Positions 1-10,264 of a stretch of DNA of 64,000 nucleotides are shown piece after piece. The notes beneath the pieces were generated by a model. The model was not told the DNA's origin, did not search any database, and saw only the letters and a list, made by a program, of their open reading frames with translations. The stretch spans positions 17,204,778 to 17,268,777 of the forward strand of contig NC_037590.1 in NCBI RefSeq assembly GCF_003073045.1. Reading direction: 5' to 3'. This stretch comes from Pomacea canaliculata. Lineage: Eukaryota; Mollusca; Gastropoda; Architaenioglossa; Ampullariidae. How positions within the stretch are numbered: the stretch's first letter is position 1; each line of letters starts with the position of its first letter. Position numbers and translations under genes: made by a program.

Positions 1-97
1 TGCATCAAAAATTTGAAAAAGTATTTTCCTTAGATAATACTGGCAGCACAGAGACATCTAGATACAAACTAATGCATTTTTGATTTTTCTTTTACAG

Positions 98-1188
98 TTT
101 CTATGGGATTTTTTGATGATGTTTTCATTCCAGCTGATGCACTACAACATCCATCTAAATTGTATCCTTTGATTGTTGCCTTCCTACCATTTCTAGATTT
201 TGAGAAACACTTCTATCATTTGAGCTCACACTTAGGCATATGGTTCATTTATGTTTGGATTACATCAAGTACATTTTTTTTTATGTTGTTTGAAGCCTTA
301 ATTAGTTCCAGTAATGAACAAGAGCAGCTATGGGCCTGGGAATATGACACAGGTGAAGGCAAGCATGATCTTTACATGGACATTGATGAAGAGATCAGGT
401 GAAATGTATTCTGATATTTTTGTTGAATAAAGTTATTGTTTGCACTTACACAAATAGAGCATTACTATTTTCTTAGTTAATATTGGGAACGTTTTTTTGA
501 CTGTTACACGTAATGGTAAGTTTATGCCTAAAGCTAAATGTAGAAGTGAGCAGTCTAGATCAAACATCTGTGACAATGACTAAACTAACATAAATAGTAA
601 GGGCAGTGTTTATTCAAAACAGCATGAAAGACAAAACAAAACATCATCAAAGTACCATTGCAATAATTAAGCATCAACGGTTCTTTTTTATCTCTTTGTA
701 GTTTAAGTCCCATGATTTGAATGAAGTAAACATGAATCAAATTAGGAGAGCAGTCAGAAAACTGTAATGTTTCTTTGTCCTTTACTAGATTCCGTGTTAT
801 GGAGGAGAAGTTTGTGGAGGTGAGTCCCAAAAAGAAGAAAACAAAGGGGGAGCCCAAAGATGTGCCACAGATTGATGCTGAACCACGAAAACCTCCCTAC
901 ACCATAACTGTGAGTTTTTTTCAACTTGTCGAATCCTACTCAAGAAAACAACTCGGTACACTTTGCTCACATCTATTGTAAGGCATACCAAGTTAAACTT
1001 TGTGTTATTTAATGATGGTATCATAGCTGTGTGGATGAATTGCTAAGCATGCTAATATTTGTGGTTGGTATGTTAATTTGCTTGGTATGAAAAATTTTAT
1101 TGTCCAGTAATTTCTTTCTATTTATTTTCAGGGCACACTAGCTGAACCAGGACTAGGTTTGCTTTCATGGTGGACTTCAGCAGGCTAA
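98..1188 (+). CDS. POLR3H: RNA polymerase III subunit RPC8 (3' four exons)
   Basis: Exons 98-161, 306-398, 789-909 and 1132-1188 join in phase. The product matches the C-terminal half of the Pol III stalk subunit RPC8 (yeast Rpc25, RPB7 family). Visible landmarks are GFFDDVFIPADALQ, then WEYDTGEGKHDLYMDIDEEIRF, a lysine-rich linker (SPKKKKTKGEPK), and the family-typical end EPGLGLLSWWTSAG. This subunit pairs with RPC9 in the stalk and helps initiation of tRNA and 5S rRNA transcription in the nucleus. The N-terminal exons lie upstream of the window, so the gene is partial only because of the window edge. All three introns have GT-AG ends. A poly(A) signal follows directly at 1189. Alternative: none serious. 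Confidence 0.95.
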
Positions 1189-1194
1189 AATAAA
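1189..1194 (+). promoter_or_regulatory. Poly(A) signal of POLR3H
   Basis: AATAAA begins immediately after the TAA stop (1186-1188), implying a very short 3' UTR. Confidence 0.6.
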
Positions 1195-1231
1195 GTATTT
1201 TAGTTTTGAAATTTCTAGGTGTGTAAATCTT

Positions 1232-2300
1232 TTATCTTCTGTGTGTGTGTGTTTGTGTGTGTGTTGACATTCCTGAAACCAAAATACAATGTTCTGTACA
1301 GCAGTATTGTGGCTGGTTGATGTGTAGTGAGGGATCTGGCAGGATGCAGCAGTTGACTGGGTCTTTCCCTATGATCTTTGCTAATTGGGCACATAGGTGG
1401 GGCATTTCCTTGTTGACATTAGCTAGTTCTTCATTTGTCAATGCCATTTTTGTTTACAGGTTAAAAGATAGCCTAAATAAGGGGAAGGTGGGTGAAGAAA
1501 TCCAAGTAACAAGACAAGTTTCCACAGATTTACTATTTTCAAAAGGGTCACTGTCCAGTTTTCATACCCATAAAGCAAAATGGAAACTGCTGCACTGCTC
1601 AAATACCTCTTAAGGGCTTTGATTAGTTGGATAGGGTTCTCTACTGTGTTCAAGTTAGTCGGGACATGGCACATTATATCATGTGGTACACTTGTCAAAT
1701 GCTTTCTTAAAGTCAGCAACGTTTGTGAAGAACTTGTGCAATTTTTCAAATGCTCTTCTAATACGAGGCATCATTTAAGGATCCGTTCAGCTGTTCTTTT
1801 ATCTGGTCTAAAGGCAGTATATTATTTGCTTTACGTCAAATAATTAGTACTCAGAGCATTATTTTGGGTGGATTATCAGGTTGTCATTTCTAGTTGCTAG
1901 GACATGACATATCCCAAGAATCGGTTGAGGACATTGCAAGTAATTTGGGACCATTCTTTCAGTCCTAGGATCTTCTAGCATATTGCGAAGACTTGTTATT
2001 TTCAATCTCCACATTTTCAGTTTGGCTGAGGCATTTACCATGCAAAGAAAGTTTCCTCAAGACAAGGCTTCATTAATCACTTCATGAAAGACTGACAAGT
2101 GTGCAGCCTCTCTGTCATTCTTTCTGGTGACCGTTGAGGGTGCTACTGCTACTGCCTGTTCAAAGCTAGTAGTTAGTAGTTCAACTTTGCTGTCGCAGAG
2201 AAGAGGCCCTCTGCTGACTTCAGTAATCTAAGTTTACTGTTGTGTAATGGACGTCAGTCTTTCATAGTTCTTTTCCTTCTTATATTGGCACTTTAGTTTC
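1232..2300 (-). repeat. Possible degenerate mobile-element remnant
   Basis: The minus strand keeps several open stretches without splice structure. One (about 1600-1660) reads RYLSSAAVSILLYGYENWTV, which resembles the ILLYGCETWTL motif near the C-terminus of many LINE reverse transcriptases. The rest (for example 1859-2041 and 2100-2260, minus) is open but I recognise nothing in it. It is probably an old repeat, not a gene, and the family is unknown. Confidence 0.25.
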
Positions 2301-3101
2301 GATTCTCCGTACCTGGGCTGTGTCATCTTCTGACCGCAGGGCTGGCATTCTTGATACAGGGTTGCGGCCACTTCTTCAGTGCCTTTCTTTCATCCCAAAA
2401 GATCAAAGATTTCTTTTGTCTCTTGTAGATTTGAAAATATGTTTTGTTGAAAAAGGGAAACCTTTATTGTGTTTCATTAATTTTTATAAAAAGAAGCACT
2501 TTAAATGAATGATTACAGGCAGGCTGGTCCTTAGCCCCCGCGGGGCATAGGGCATGTGAGTATGCAATTGATATGGTGCCTAGTATTAACCAAAAGCACG
2601 GGACCCTAGGGAGATGCCTCATCTGCCTGACCATAAGCACGGTCTTGACTACAGGAAAGGCTTGGAGGTGCGGTAAAAAAACCGCTTAACCCTTAACCTA
2701 CAGCTGGCAGCGCATAAGGCTGAGTAACAAGAAGGAAGCTAATTATGTTGACGCGCTCGAACAGTTCACCGCACCAAACCGATGAGATGCAGTTTTCACT
2801 TTAACACGGGTCAGTGATGAGGGTTTCACTCGACGAGTTTTGTGTTGGGATGCAGAGTTGTGATTTGTTCTTGTTTAAAACAAATGAGAAGACTTCGTAT
2901 GCGCTGCTCGCTACAAGAATTCGGGAAAGAAAACGCGGTAACTTGTTGGGCGCAAGATAGTCACATGACCAGAAGGCGGATGCGGTAGTGGGCGACACGT
3001 CCGTCTTCGCGAAGTCACCACAGTACATTCCAAAGCAAGTGAAGGCACGCGACAGAAGTGTGCAGCATCTCCAGACGAGCAAGTATACACACCACGCGGC
3101 C
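2301..3101. other. Intergenic, 5' flank of receptor gene A
   Basis: No gene is supported. About 2520-2720 is more GC-rich than its surroundings and could be an unclassified repeat. 2750-3100 should hold the promoter and 5' UTR of the gene starting at 3102, but I see no convincing TATA box. Confidence 0.3.
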
Positions 3102-6100
3102 ATGGCGCGAGCGAGCGAGTGTGCACTGGTGTTCGTGGTGGTGGTGGGGCTGCTGTTCACCTCTTCCCATCAGGCAGACATCAACGACTGTAAGTTGCCA
3201 GGGTGCAGTGATGAGCTAAAAAATGCACGTGGTCTTTTTCTTCAGGTTATACATAGATGCATACATGTGAGGTTATCCTCTCTTCTATTTTCCTCGCTCC
3301 TTTTTCATTCTTCTATGCCTCATCTTCTACATATCTTCTACATATTGACTGATGCAAACACATCTGATCCTTTTTTTAAGGCCGTGCATGGCTAAACTAG
3401 TTAAAGCTTTGTTGGTCGAACCTAGAGGCATGGTGGTTCGATACCGTGTATCGAAGCAAACCACCAATTGTCGGGGATAGGTATCTAGCTCTCTAGAGAG
3501 TTGGGAAAGGTAAGGTAGCGAGGAACATCGAGGGAACGACCTTTAACTGAACACATATCGTCGAATATGTCCGGCAAAGCTTAGGAATCATTTACTTTTC
3601 CAGATATGTTAACGCCTTTATTGAAATTCAACTTAGAAGGCACACAAGAAGCCTATTTTATCTTTTCTTACTACCATTCAATCTGTTTTTGTTTTGTTTG
3701 TAACCTCTTTCTACACATACCATGTCCCCTTCCGTACGTATGTTCGTGTATACATACATGTCATGTTCGTAGGCTTAATATTTCGGAAACATTGAGCCTT
3801 ATTCCGCTGTTTATATCTGCAGAAAAGCTGGTCCTACAGCACCCCAGGGGTATCAATGCCTGACCTTTAGCTTCTATTCACATATATCGAATCTTCTGGG
3901 TTACCCAGGCACTGTGTGAGATTCAAATTCCCGTTTTCATTGTCCATGAATGCTGTTGGCCCCGAAAGCAGCGTGCAAGAAACACTTTCTCTGAAATTCT
4001 CTCGCTTATCTCGATGACCCATCGACCAACAACATTTACTTCCTTGTTAAACCGCGGTCTGTGTGTCATATGGAAGTAGTCTATTATTATTATTAACGAC
4101 CTTATTTGTCATAAACATCACCTTCCACTGCATTCGGAAATTTTAGCCGACATTGTTGTGACCGAGTCTAACAGTCTAAGGTTCACCTCATAGCCATCGT
4201 GCTAAACCTTGTACGCTCTTTGGCCAACAAGATGAATTGCTGCTTCTGATGAGATGCACACAGAACTTTTGAGTCGCATCAGTCCTGTCTTTTTACCGGA
4301 GCGGGTGTACAGAAATTGTTGATTCACGCCGACCAGTGACTAAGGTTACATCAACAAAGCAGCCGGGCCTGTAAGCAGGTTCAGCATACATAGAAAGAAC
4401 ATCGGCCCCGAGACGAGATCTGAACCCAGGACTTCCAGTCCCCACTATTTTGGTGAGAGGCGCTAACCAGACCATCCCATGTATCAGAACATGGTTGCTA
4501 CATGGCAAAGCCATTTAACTGTTACATCCCCTGGATTCAGTGTCTCCAGACCTAAACGATGTGACATCCTTCTACATCCTTCCCTGGTGAACTTTCTGTT
4601 CGGATGGGATGTGCCTGCCATCGATGTCGCCTGCCCAGATATCACTGTTCTTGTCATCGGCAACTTTTGTCATAGGTGTTTAAAGAATTTGTCAATTTCC
4701 ATTCATTGCATTACCTGTGTTATTATTGTCGGGGTCTGTGATTCATGTTGCAATATCACATGCATTTCTGCAATAAACTCTAACCCAGTGTAATGTAACA
4801 TGCTTGGAGAAAATTACTACCCTGTAGAGATAATTTACTGAAAGAAACTCGTTTCAAAAAACAATATAAAAAAGTATTACTTTTCATGTAAAATGCGTCC
4901 TTTTTACTTCAGCAATGCGTGCGTGCATGGAGGTGCTGTCTATCGTGCGTGAGGGCGTGGGCATTGAAATGGTGAGACATGACAAACATCATGGCAGTCT
5001 TCACAAGCTGATAGTTCCGCGGCTGAGGAGATACACTTCCGCCACGCGTAAAAAAAAGAAGGAAGATTCATTGACAATGTTAAAAAATAATTTATGGAAG
5101 TTTCATTCAAGGATCAAGAAAATGAAGTCATAAAAGAAATGATAAAGCGTAAATATTTTGGCTTTCAATCTTCGCTGTCTTGCCTTAAATTTGACGCTAA
5201 ACGAGAAGACGGGTGTGTCGGCGGGCTGCTACAAAAGTAACTGTTTCTCTTGGTCATGAAGAATAGATGCATTTTATTTTCCTCTATCAGAACGTTAAAA
5301 AATCAGCTTTTCCTATACTTTGGATTAAGAATTATTCATAGGTGGGTGGGTGGGGAGGGAGGGTTTCTAATTCTTGTCGGTGTTGGACAGGAAATGTAGT
5401 TCAAAGAGAAATGTTTGGACACGTAGTTCTCTGTATCCGATTTGTTTGTCTCGATGCACGGCTACACTTGGTGTATTTGTATTGCCCAACACTTTCACAA
5501 TCCAGCCATCAGCTTCCGGCTTGGCGATGCAAAGGGCGAGTCGAGGATTTCAATCATTATCTTCCGCAGCAGTTGACATCATTATAATGGAGTATGACAT
5601 GGTGAAGCTGAAAGAATAGTTTAGCCTCGCACAGGACTCGAAGCTAAGAGAAGTCCTTCGAGCGTGTACCCAGATGGCACTATGTGATAACTTGCATGTT
5701 TTTTAAGAGTATGGTCGTTTCTAATGAAATGGAGCCTCAGTGCTGCTCGCGATTATGAAGGTTGACACTCACTTCAGCATCACGAGTTCATGGAGGGTTT
5801 TGCAAACATTTATCAAATGGTGATGCAGTCTACTTTTTCAGTCGTATTCTATATATATTGTGGGGAAAGTGGTCTCCAGAAAGCCAAGCTGCGAAATTTG
5901 TAGATAAACAAAAGTAATCATGATAATTTATAAATAGGTTCGTGCAGAAATGGAACATGGAAAGGTTATTCTTAGTTCTTTTGATTAAATATTGAGTTCA
6001 TACTATGCAGTTTCTAGAGAGAGACGTGAGACTGTTAGTGTGTTGAAGCTTTCTGGCCTTTCTGTGGGAAAGTCGGACAATTTGGAAAAGCCTAAACATA

Positions 6101-9100
6101 TTAATCAAGGATACACATACTCCATTACAAGGCCCCGCGTGTTCTTAACGGTTCCTAACGCCGCCTCTGGACCTGTGCCCGTCTCTGGAGTAGTCGGGTT
6201 TGCCACGTGCTGTGTGGACTGTCGCTGGAACTGGCGTGGTGTCTAGAAGAGGGTTCCAGCAACCAGCGTTTTTCCCTTTGTTGTGATAGAACAAAGCGTG
6301 TCACGAGCCGTTGGGTGAGTAGGCTTAATTAATCTTTACCTTTGTTTTTCCACGCAGTTTTTGCCTTAAAACAAACAAAAACATACCTGAGAAGTTCCAT
6401 GACACAAACGCGCTTGTCTCATTATGCATGTATTTAAAGAGAGGTGATCTGCTTAATCTGGACGAGATTGCAATGGAGTTCATTAATAGAAATCACCGAA
6501 GACGCAGTTTTTTTGCACACTGACTTGCCAACCTTGATTAATATGATTTAACATGATATAACGTTTAAGTCATTCTTTAATTTGTATTTTCTTATTTAAT
6601 GCTGCTTTGCCTTTTAACAATAAAGCAGCGTGTTGTGATGCTACCACTGTGTAGGTGCGTGCAGTACCCCCCCCCCATCTTTTTACGTAATGTGCGAGTG
6701 CGAACGCCGTTCACTGTCAGCAGGGAGTTTGCCCCCCCAACGCCGAACATCTTCCTACGCCACTGCTATGTTTCTGTGTAGGCAAGTCTTTCTGCCTTTG
6801 TTTCTTCATTTCAATATCATTAGGAGTTTAATAAAGCGATGATTAAAACGGACAAGAAATTTTTTTTAAAAGCTAACAAAAATTTATGACAGTTTTACTT
6901 CCATGAACAGAGCAAATGTATTTTTTCAGAATGTTGAGCAATGTGGAACATTCTGTCAGCAAGGCTTTCCCCCCACTTGTTAAAATAATAGCAAAGACAC
7001 AAATTGCTTTAAGATGAAACATCAGAAATGTGCATGTGTATACGTGATAACCTTTTCCCTAAAGTGCACTTTTCGTGGGTTTCACAGCTATGACAACACA
7101 AATGAGAAATTGAGTTTTCGGCAGGCTCATGCTCTTCCAGATTGACAAGAAGTCTATAAATGACACGAGTCACTTTACTTGAAATATGTTTGCCTTGAGA
7201 CCTCAAGTATTTGTTTTTAGACGTAAAAAGACTGGTGGGCAGAAATAGATGGAGGTTTAGACAAACAGGTTTGGGTGACAGTCGAATGACATACGCACAC
7301 AGGTTTTGAAGATTGTGCGTAGAATCAAACATCGCGTGAAACATTCAGACATCCGAGAAAACTACAAAGTCTGGAATGGAAGGAAACTGTAGTCAGGAAT
7401 TAGTAAATAATACTTCTCAAACAGATTTGTCGCTTTTATAACGTATTAATAAGAACAAGAAAATGATGAAGAAGTGGTGGCAGGTTTTAAACTGGACACC
7501 ATTGCCTAGCGCACCACCAGAATCGGGTGGAATGTTTGGTGAGCAGTTGTGAATACCTGCATAGCTCGAACAATTCAAATGTGACAGAATGAGAAGACGG
7601 GCTCAGCCGCCCACATATACCTATCATAGGCACAGTAAACCACCTGCAATTACCTACCCCTATATAGTTGTTTCCCTCTTTTTGTAACGCAGCTCGAGTA
7701 GGCAGTCAGCTCTGCGTTTATCTCGTATTTTATAACACCACAAAGTGGCATTGATAAGCTCAGTCTGTGACATTTTTTTTCAGTGTATCCTACTAATTTC
7801 AACTACACAGAAAGAACAAGTCGCTCTGTGAGGCTGTCCTGGGAACATCCGAAAAGTGCGAATGGCACCCGGACTGGATACCGAGTTCGACTGTTCAGTC
7901 CCCCAAATGATCCCTGGATTGCCAACTACAGGACTGGACCAAACAGTACAAACATAACCGTTTCTTGCCTGGCTCCCAACACTTCCTACAAGTTTGCTCT
8001 GTGTATCGAAATCGACGACAAACGCGATCTGTGTGAAAAATTCATGCCGAATTTCATCATTGAAACTGTTCTGGATGAAGGTATAAACTTGTTTATGGTC
8101 TCCTTCTAGCCTGTGTGTAAACAAAATGATTAACTTTATTAAGGGTACTTATATTTGTATGTAGATCCCTGCCGTTCTTTTCTCTTCCGTTTTTGGTAAT
8201 TTTATATATATATATACAACCTTTCTTGCTATCTTTCATTCTTTTTGTGTCACTGGTATTTGTTTTCCAATGTGCATGTGTTAGAGTTTGTGCTTAGATT
8301 TGTTTACAAGTATATGTTTACTGCACACTTTGTTTGGGTGTGTTTGCGAACATTAATTGAACGATCAAAGACTTAGTTAAGCTACTTTTTGTTGTCTATA
8401 TGATGTTCATTAACATAATCACCACTAAAGACTAAGATATCTTTAGTTTTTCACTCAGTTTCGGAAGAGGGAATTTCGTTCGCGTCTGTGGCCGCGAACT
8501 GGAGGGCAGTGCTGCTAGGCTTCGGGTTCACGATGATCTGTGTGCTCATCCTCGCGGAACCATCTTCGTTGGTTGCAAATGCTACTCACGACGGTAGGAG
8601 GGAGACTGTCATGCATAGAAACTTACATGTACAAAAACCCATACGAACAGGAGGGCAACGCGCTCGCACACACACACACGCACGCACACATGGGAAAAGG
8701 AGGAAGGATTTGAGAGAAGGAAAAAAGGGAGGAAATCCAAATAGGAGGAAATATGCAGAAAAGGGTGAAAACCAGGCTAGAAAAACATTTTTCTCCAGTT
8801 GAGCCACCTTTTTAATTGAAAAAGTTTATTTCACAGTTCTGTGATGATGACAATCATCAACATCCTTATCATCAGCATCTTATTCTTATTCTTCTTTACT
8901 GTAACTTAAGTCTATAACCTCGCGCATAAAATTCGTATCGTGGATAATTATTTCTTAGTCACATTTATCGTCTGATGAGCGTCAGTATTACTACTAAAGA
9001 CTAACAGACGATGTTTGGCAACATTTTTGTGTAATTGTCGTGTGAAAACTTTCCCGAACATGGTCAAACGTTTAAAAATATTTTGTTTAAGAATGGTCTA

Positions 9101-9618
9101 AAGGCTGTTGCATGTTGAACTGTCGTAGGAGAAAGAAGTCGACACAAATCCAAGACGACTCTGTCCTGAGAGTCCGACCATGGGACCACCCCTTAAACGG
9201 CGCGACAGGCGATCGCCATTACTCTGAGGACCCTACTAGCGGCAAAGGATTGGTAAACCTCTTTCCTGACTCTTCACCTCCGGTCTCCCCTGCGGCCACG
9301 ACGCCGTCGTTGACGCGGCTGCCGCCAGCACCGCCGAAGACTCCGTCTCGATTTAACGACAACGGAGACGACAGCTGCAGCGAACCGCCGCGGGTGCCAT
9401 CCTGGCCAGGCTCCACGTGCGTGAGCCAGAACCTGGAGGAGATCGCAGATCTGGCCGTCTACCAGAACGAGGTTTTCACCAGTAACGGGCCTGCTGAAGA
9501 CCTACCTGTCTACACCAACGAGATGTTCGACGATCAGGGATGCAACGACAGAAGTGGCAGACGTCACCGCCGGAACCAGCCTGTAGACCTGCCTGTCTAC
9601 GGCAACTACCAGTTTTGA
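3102..9618 (+). CDS. Single-FN3 transmembrane receptor-like protein A with triple VYxN tail
   Basis: Proposed exons are 3102-3189, 7784-8080, 8459-8593 and 9104-9618, giving about 344 residues. Every exon junction is phase 1. Exon 1 is a signal peptide (MARASECALVFVVVVGLLFTSS). Exon 2 is one fibronectin-III-like domain, with B-strand SVRLSWEHP, F-strand NTSYKFALC, several N-glycosylation sequons and three Cys. Exon 3 holds a short linker and the membrane segment (RAVLLGFGFTMICVLIL). Exon 4 is a cytoplasmic tail opening with RRRKK, with an SH3-type RLPPAPP and three tyrosine repeats: DLAVYQNEVF, DLPVYTNEMF, DLPVYGNYQF. Y-x-N is the known GRB2 SH2 consensus, so a signalling receptor is inferred. 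No named family is recognised. The last acceptor (9103/9104) has a weak pyrimidine tract, and an alternative donor at 8539 would shorten the protein by 18 residues. Confidence 0.7.
3381..3560 (+). repeat. tRNA-derived SINE-like element (family 2)
   Basis: A tRNA-like head contains an A-box-like TGGCTAAACTAGTTAAAGC (3388-3406) and a perfect B box, GGTTCGATACC (3435-3445), at the spacing expected for a Pol III internal promoter. It is followed by an unrelated tail of about 110 bases. The head does not fold cleanly into a full cloverleaf by eye, so a functional tRNA is unlikely. The 3' limit is a guess. It lies in intron 1 of receptor gene A. Confidence 0.5.
4312..4480 (-). repeat. tRNA-derived SINE copy (family 1, copy C)
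   Basis: Read on the minus strand, this matches the copies at 9899 and 39251 along nearly its whole length. It shows a GGTTAGCGCCT head, a B-box-like GGGTTCAGATCTC, then CTCGTCTCGGG and a TTCTTTCTATGTATG block. It ends with a version of the shared 3' part, GTCACTGGTCGGCGTGAA. It is diverged, so an old insertion, and lies antisense in intron 1 of receptor gene A. Confidence 0.75.
6647..6765. repeat. Possible small non-autonomous DNA element
   Basis: The right end CCTACGCCACTG is the inverse of the CAGTGGCGTAGG terminus common on animal DNA-transposon relics. The left end CACTGTGTAGG is an imperfect inverted match about 118 bases away. The interior has C-runs (6667-6676 and 6733-6739). I found no clear target-site duplication, so the call is weak. 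Confidence 0.3.
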
Positions 9619-9898
9619 TGTCATACTTTATGAAGCCAAAGCCTGTTTGATGCGCGGCAAAAGAGTTCCTTATTGCAAACTGTAGTCGATAGCCTGGAAG
9701 GTCATCTCCGAACCGTTGGTGGTAGTGGTGGTGGTGGTGGGGGGTTAATGTTAAAAGCGAATCCCGAACATCGATATTAAAAATTGTCCACACTTGTGCT
9801 TCATGAATTCTTGCGCGAACATATATCTCCATACGCATGAACACACGCACCGGTAAATGCTGACGTGCAAACATTCCTTCTTCCTCTACTACTCATGA

Positions 9899-10073
9899 GC
9901 GGTCTGGTGAGGCAACGGTTAGCGCCTATCACCAATACAGTGAGGGTTGGCTGTCCTGGGTTTAATTCTCGTCTTGGGCATGTTTTTCTTTCTCTGGATG
10001 TGGGATCTGTTTACAGGGTTGGCTGCCTTGTCGTGATATAGCCCTAGTTGCTGGCTCGGCGTAAAACACCAAT
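9899..10073 (+). repeat. tRNA-derived SINE copy (family 1, copy A)
   Basis: A head with GGTGAGGCAACGGTTAGCGCC (A-box-like) and TGGGTTTAATTCTCG (B-box-like) is followed by a shared body, TTTCTTTCTCTGGATGTGG. The end, GTTGCTGGCTCGGCGTAAA, is nearly the same as in the copy at 39251-39425. It sits in the 3' UTR or immediate 3' flank of receptor gene A, in the same orientation as the gene. Confidence 0.85.
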
Positions 10074-10258
10074 CCCCACCCCACCCCACTCAACCACTGC
10101 AAGTTCCTGCAAAGTAATGGCTCTCCGAGTGCAGCGAGAAAGGTTCCAGCGAGTAGCCAAAGGGGGTCAGTACAAGGGTGTGAAGGGAAGTTGCTGGGTG
10201 TGACAGTGGGCAATGAGACGACCAGAGAGTGTAGCAAGTGGCATTCAAAGAACCGTCA

Positions 10259-10264
10259 AATAAA
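10259..10264 (+). promoter_or_regulatory. Candidate poly(A) signal for receptor gene A
   Basis: AATAAA about 640 bases after the stop codon at 9618. A second AATAAA stands at 11015-11020. Which is used cannot be told from sequence; if this one is, the SINE at 9899 is part of the mRNA. Confidence 0.4.

Larger units (their letters stand above)
3190..7783 (+). other. Large first intron of receptor gene A
   Basis: About 4.6 kb between signal-peptide exon and FN3 exon. It holds two SINE-like copies (3381-3560 and 4312-4480) and a possible small DNA-transposon relic near 6647-6765. Open stretches such as 4915-5133 and 7009-7344 (minus) lack phase-compatible splice sites or recognisable similarity, and I do not call them exons. 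Confidence 0.5.

Noticed and set aside
103-402. Continuous 99-residue ORF at the left edge
   Set aside because: It reads through a POLR3H intron (162-305); the true exons are 98-161 and 306-398.
4913-5133. Possible extra exon in gene A intron 1 (acceptor TTTACTTCAG)
   Set aside because: A donor compatible with phase 1-1 gives only a trivial 12-codon insert, and the translation resembles nothing.
7009-7344. 111-residue minus-strand ORF
   Set aside because: AT-rich composition, no motif, no splice context; likely chance.
8586-8807. Minus-strand ORF near the gene A membrane exon
   Set aside because: It overlaps CA-type simple repeats and purine-rich intron; low-complexity translation.
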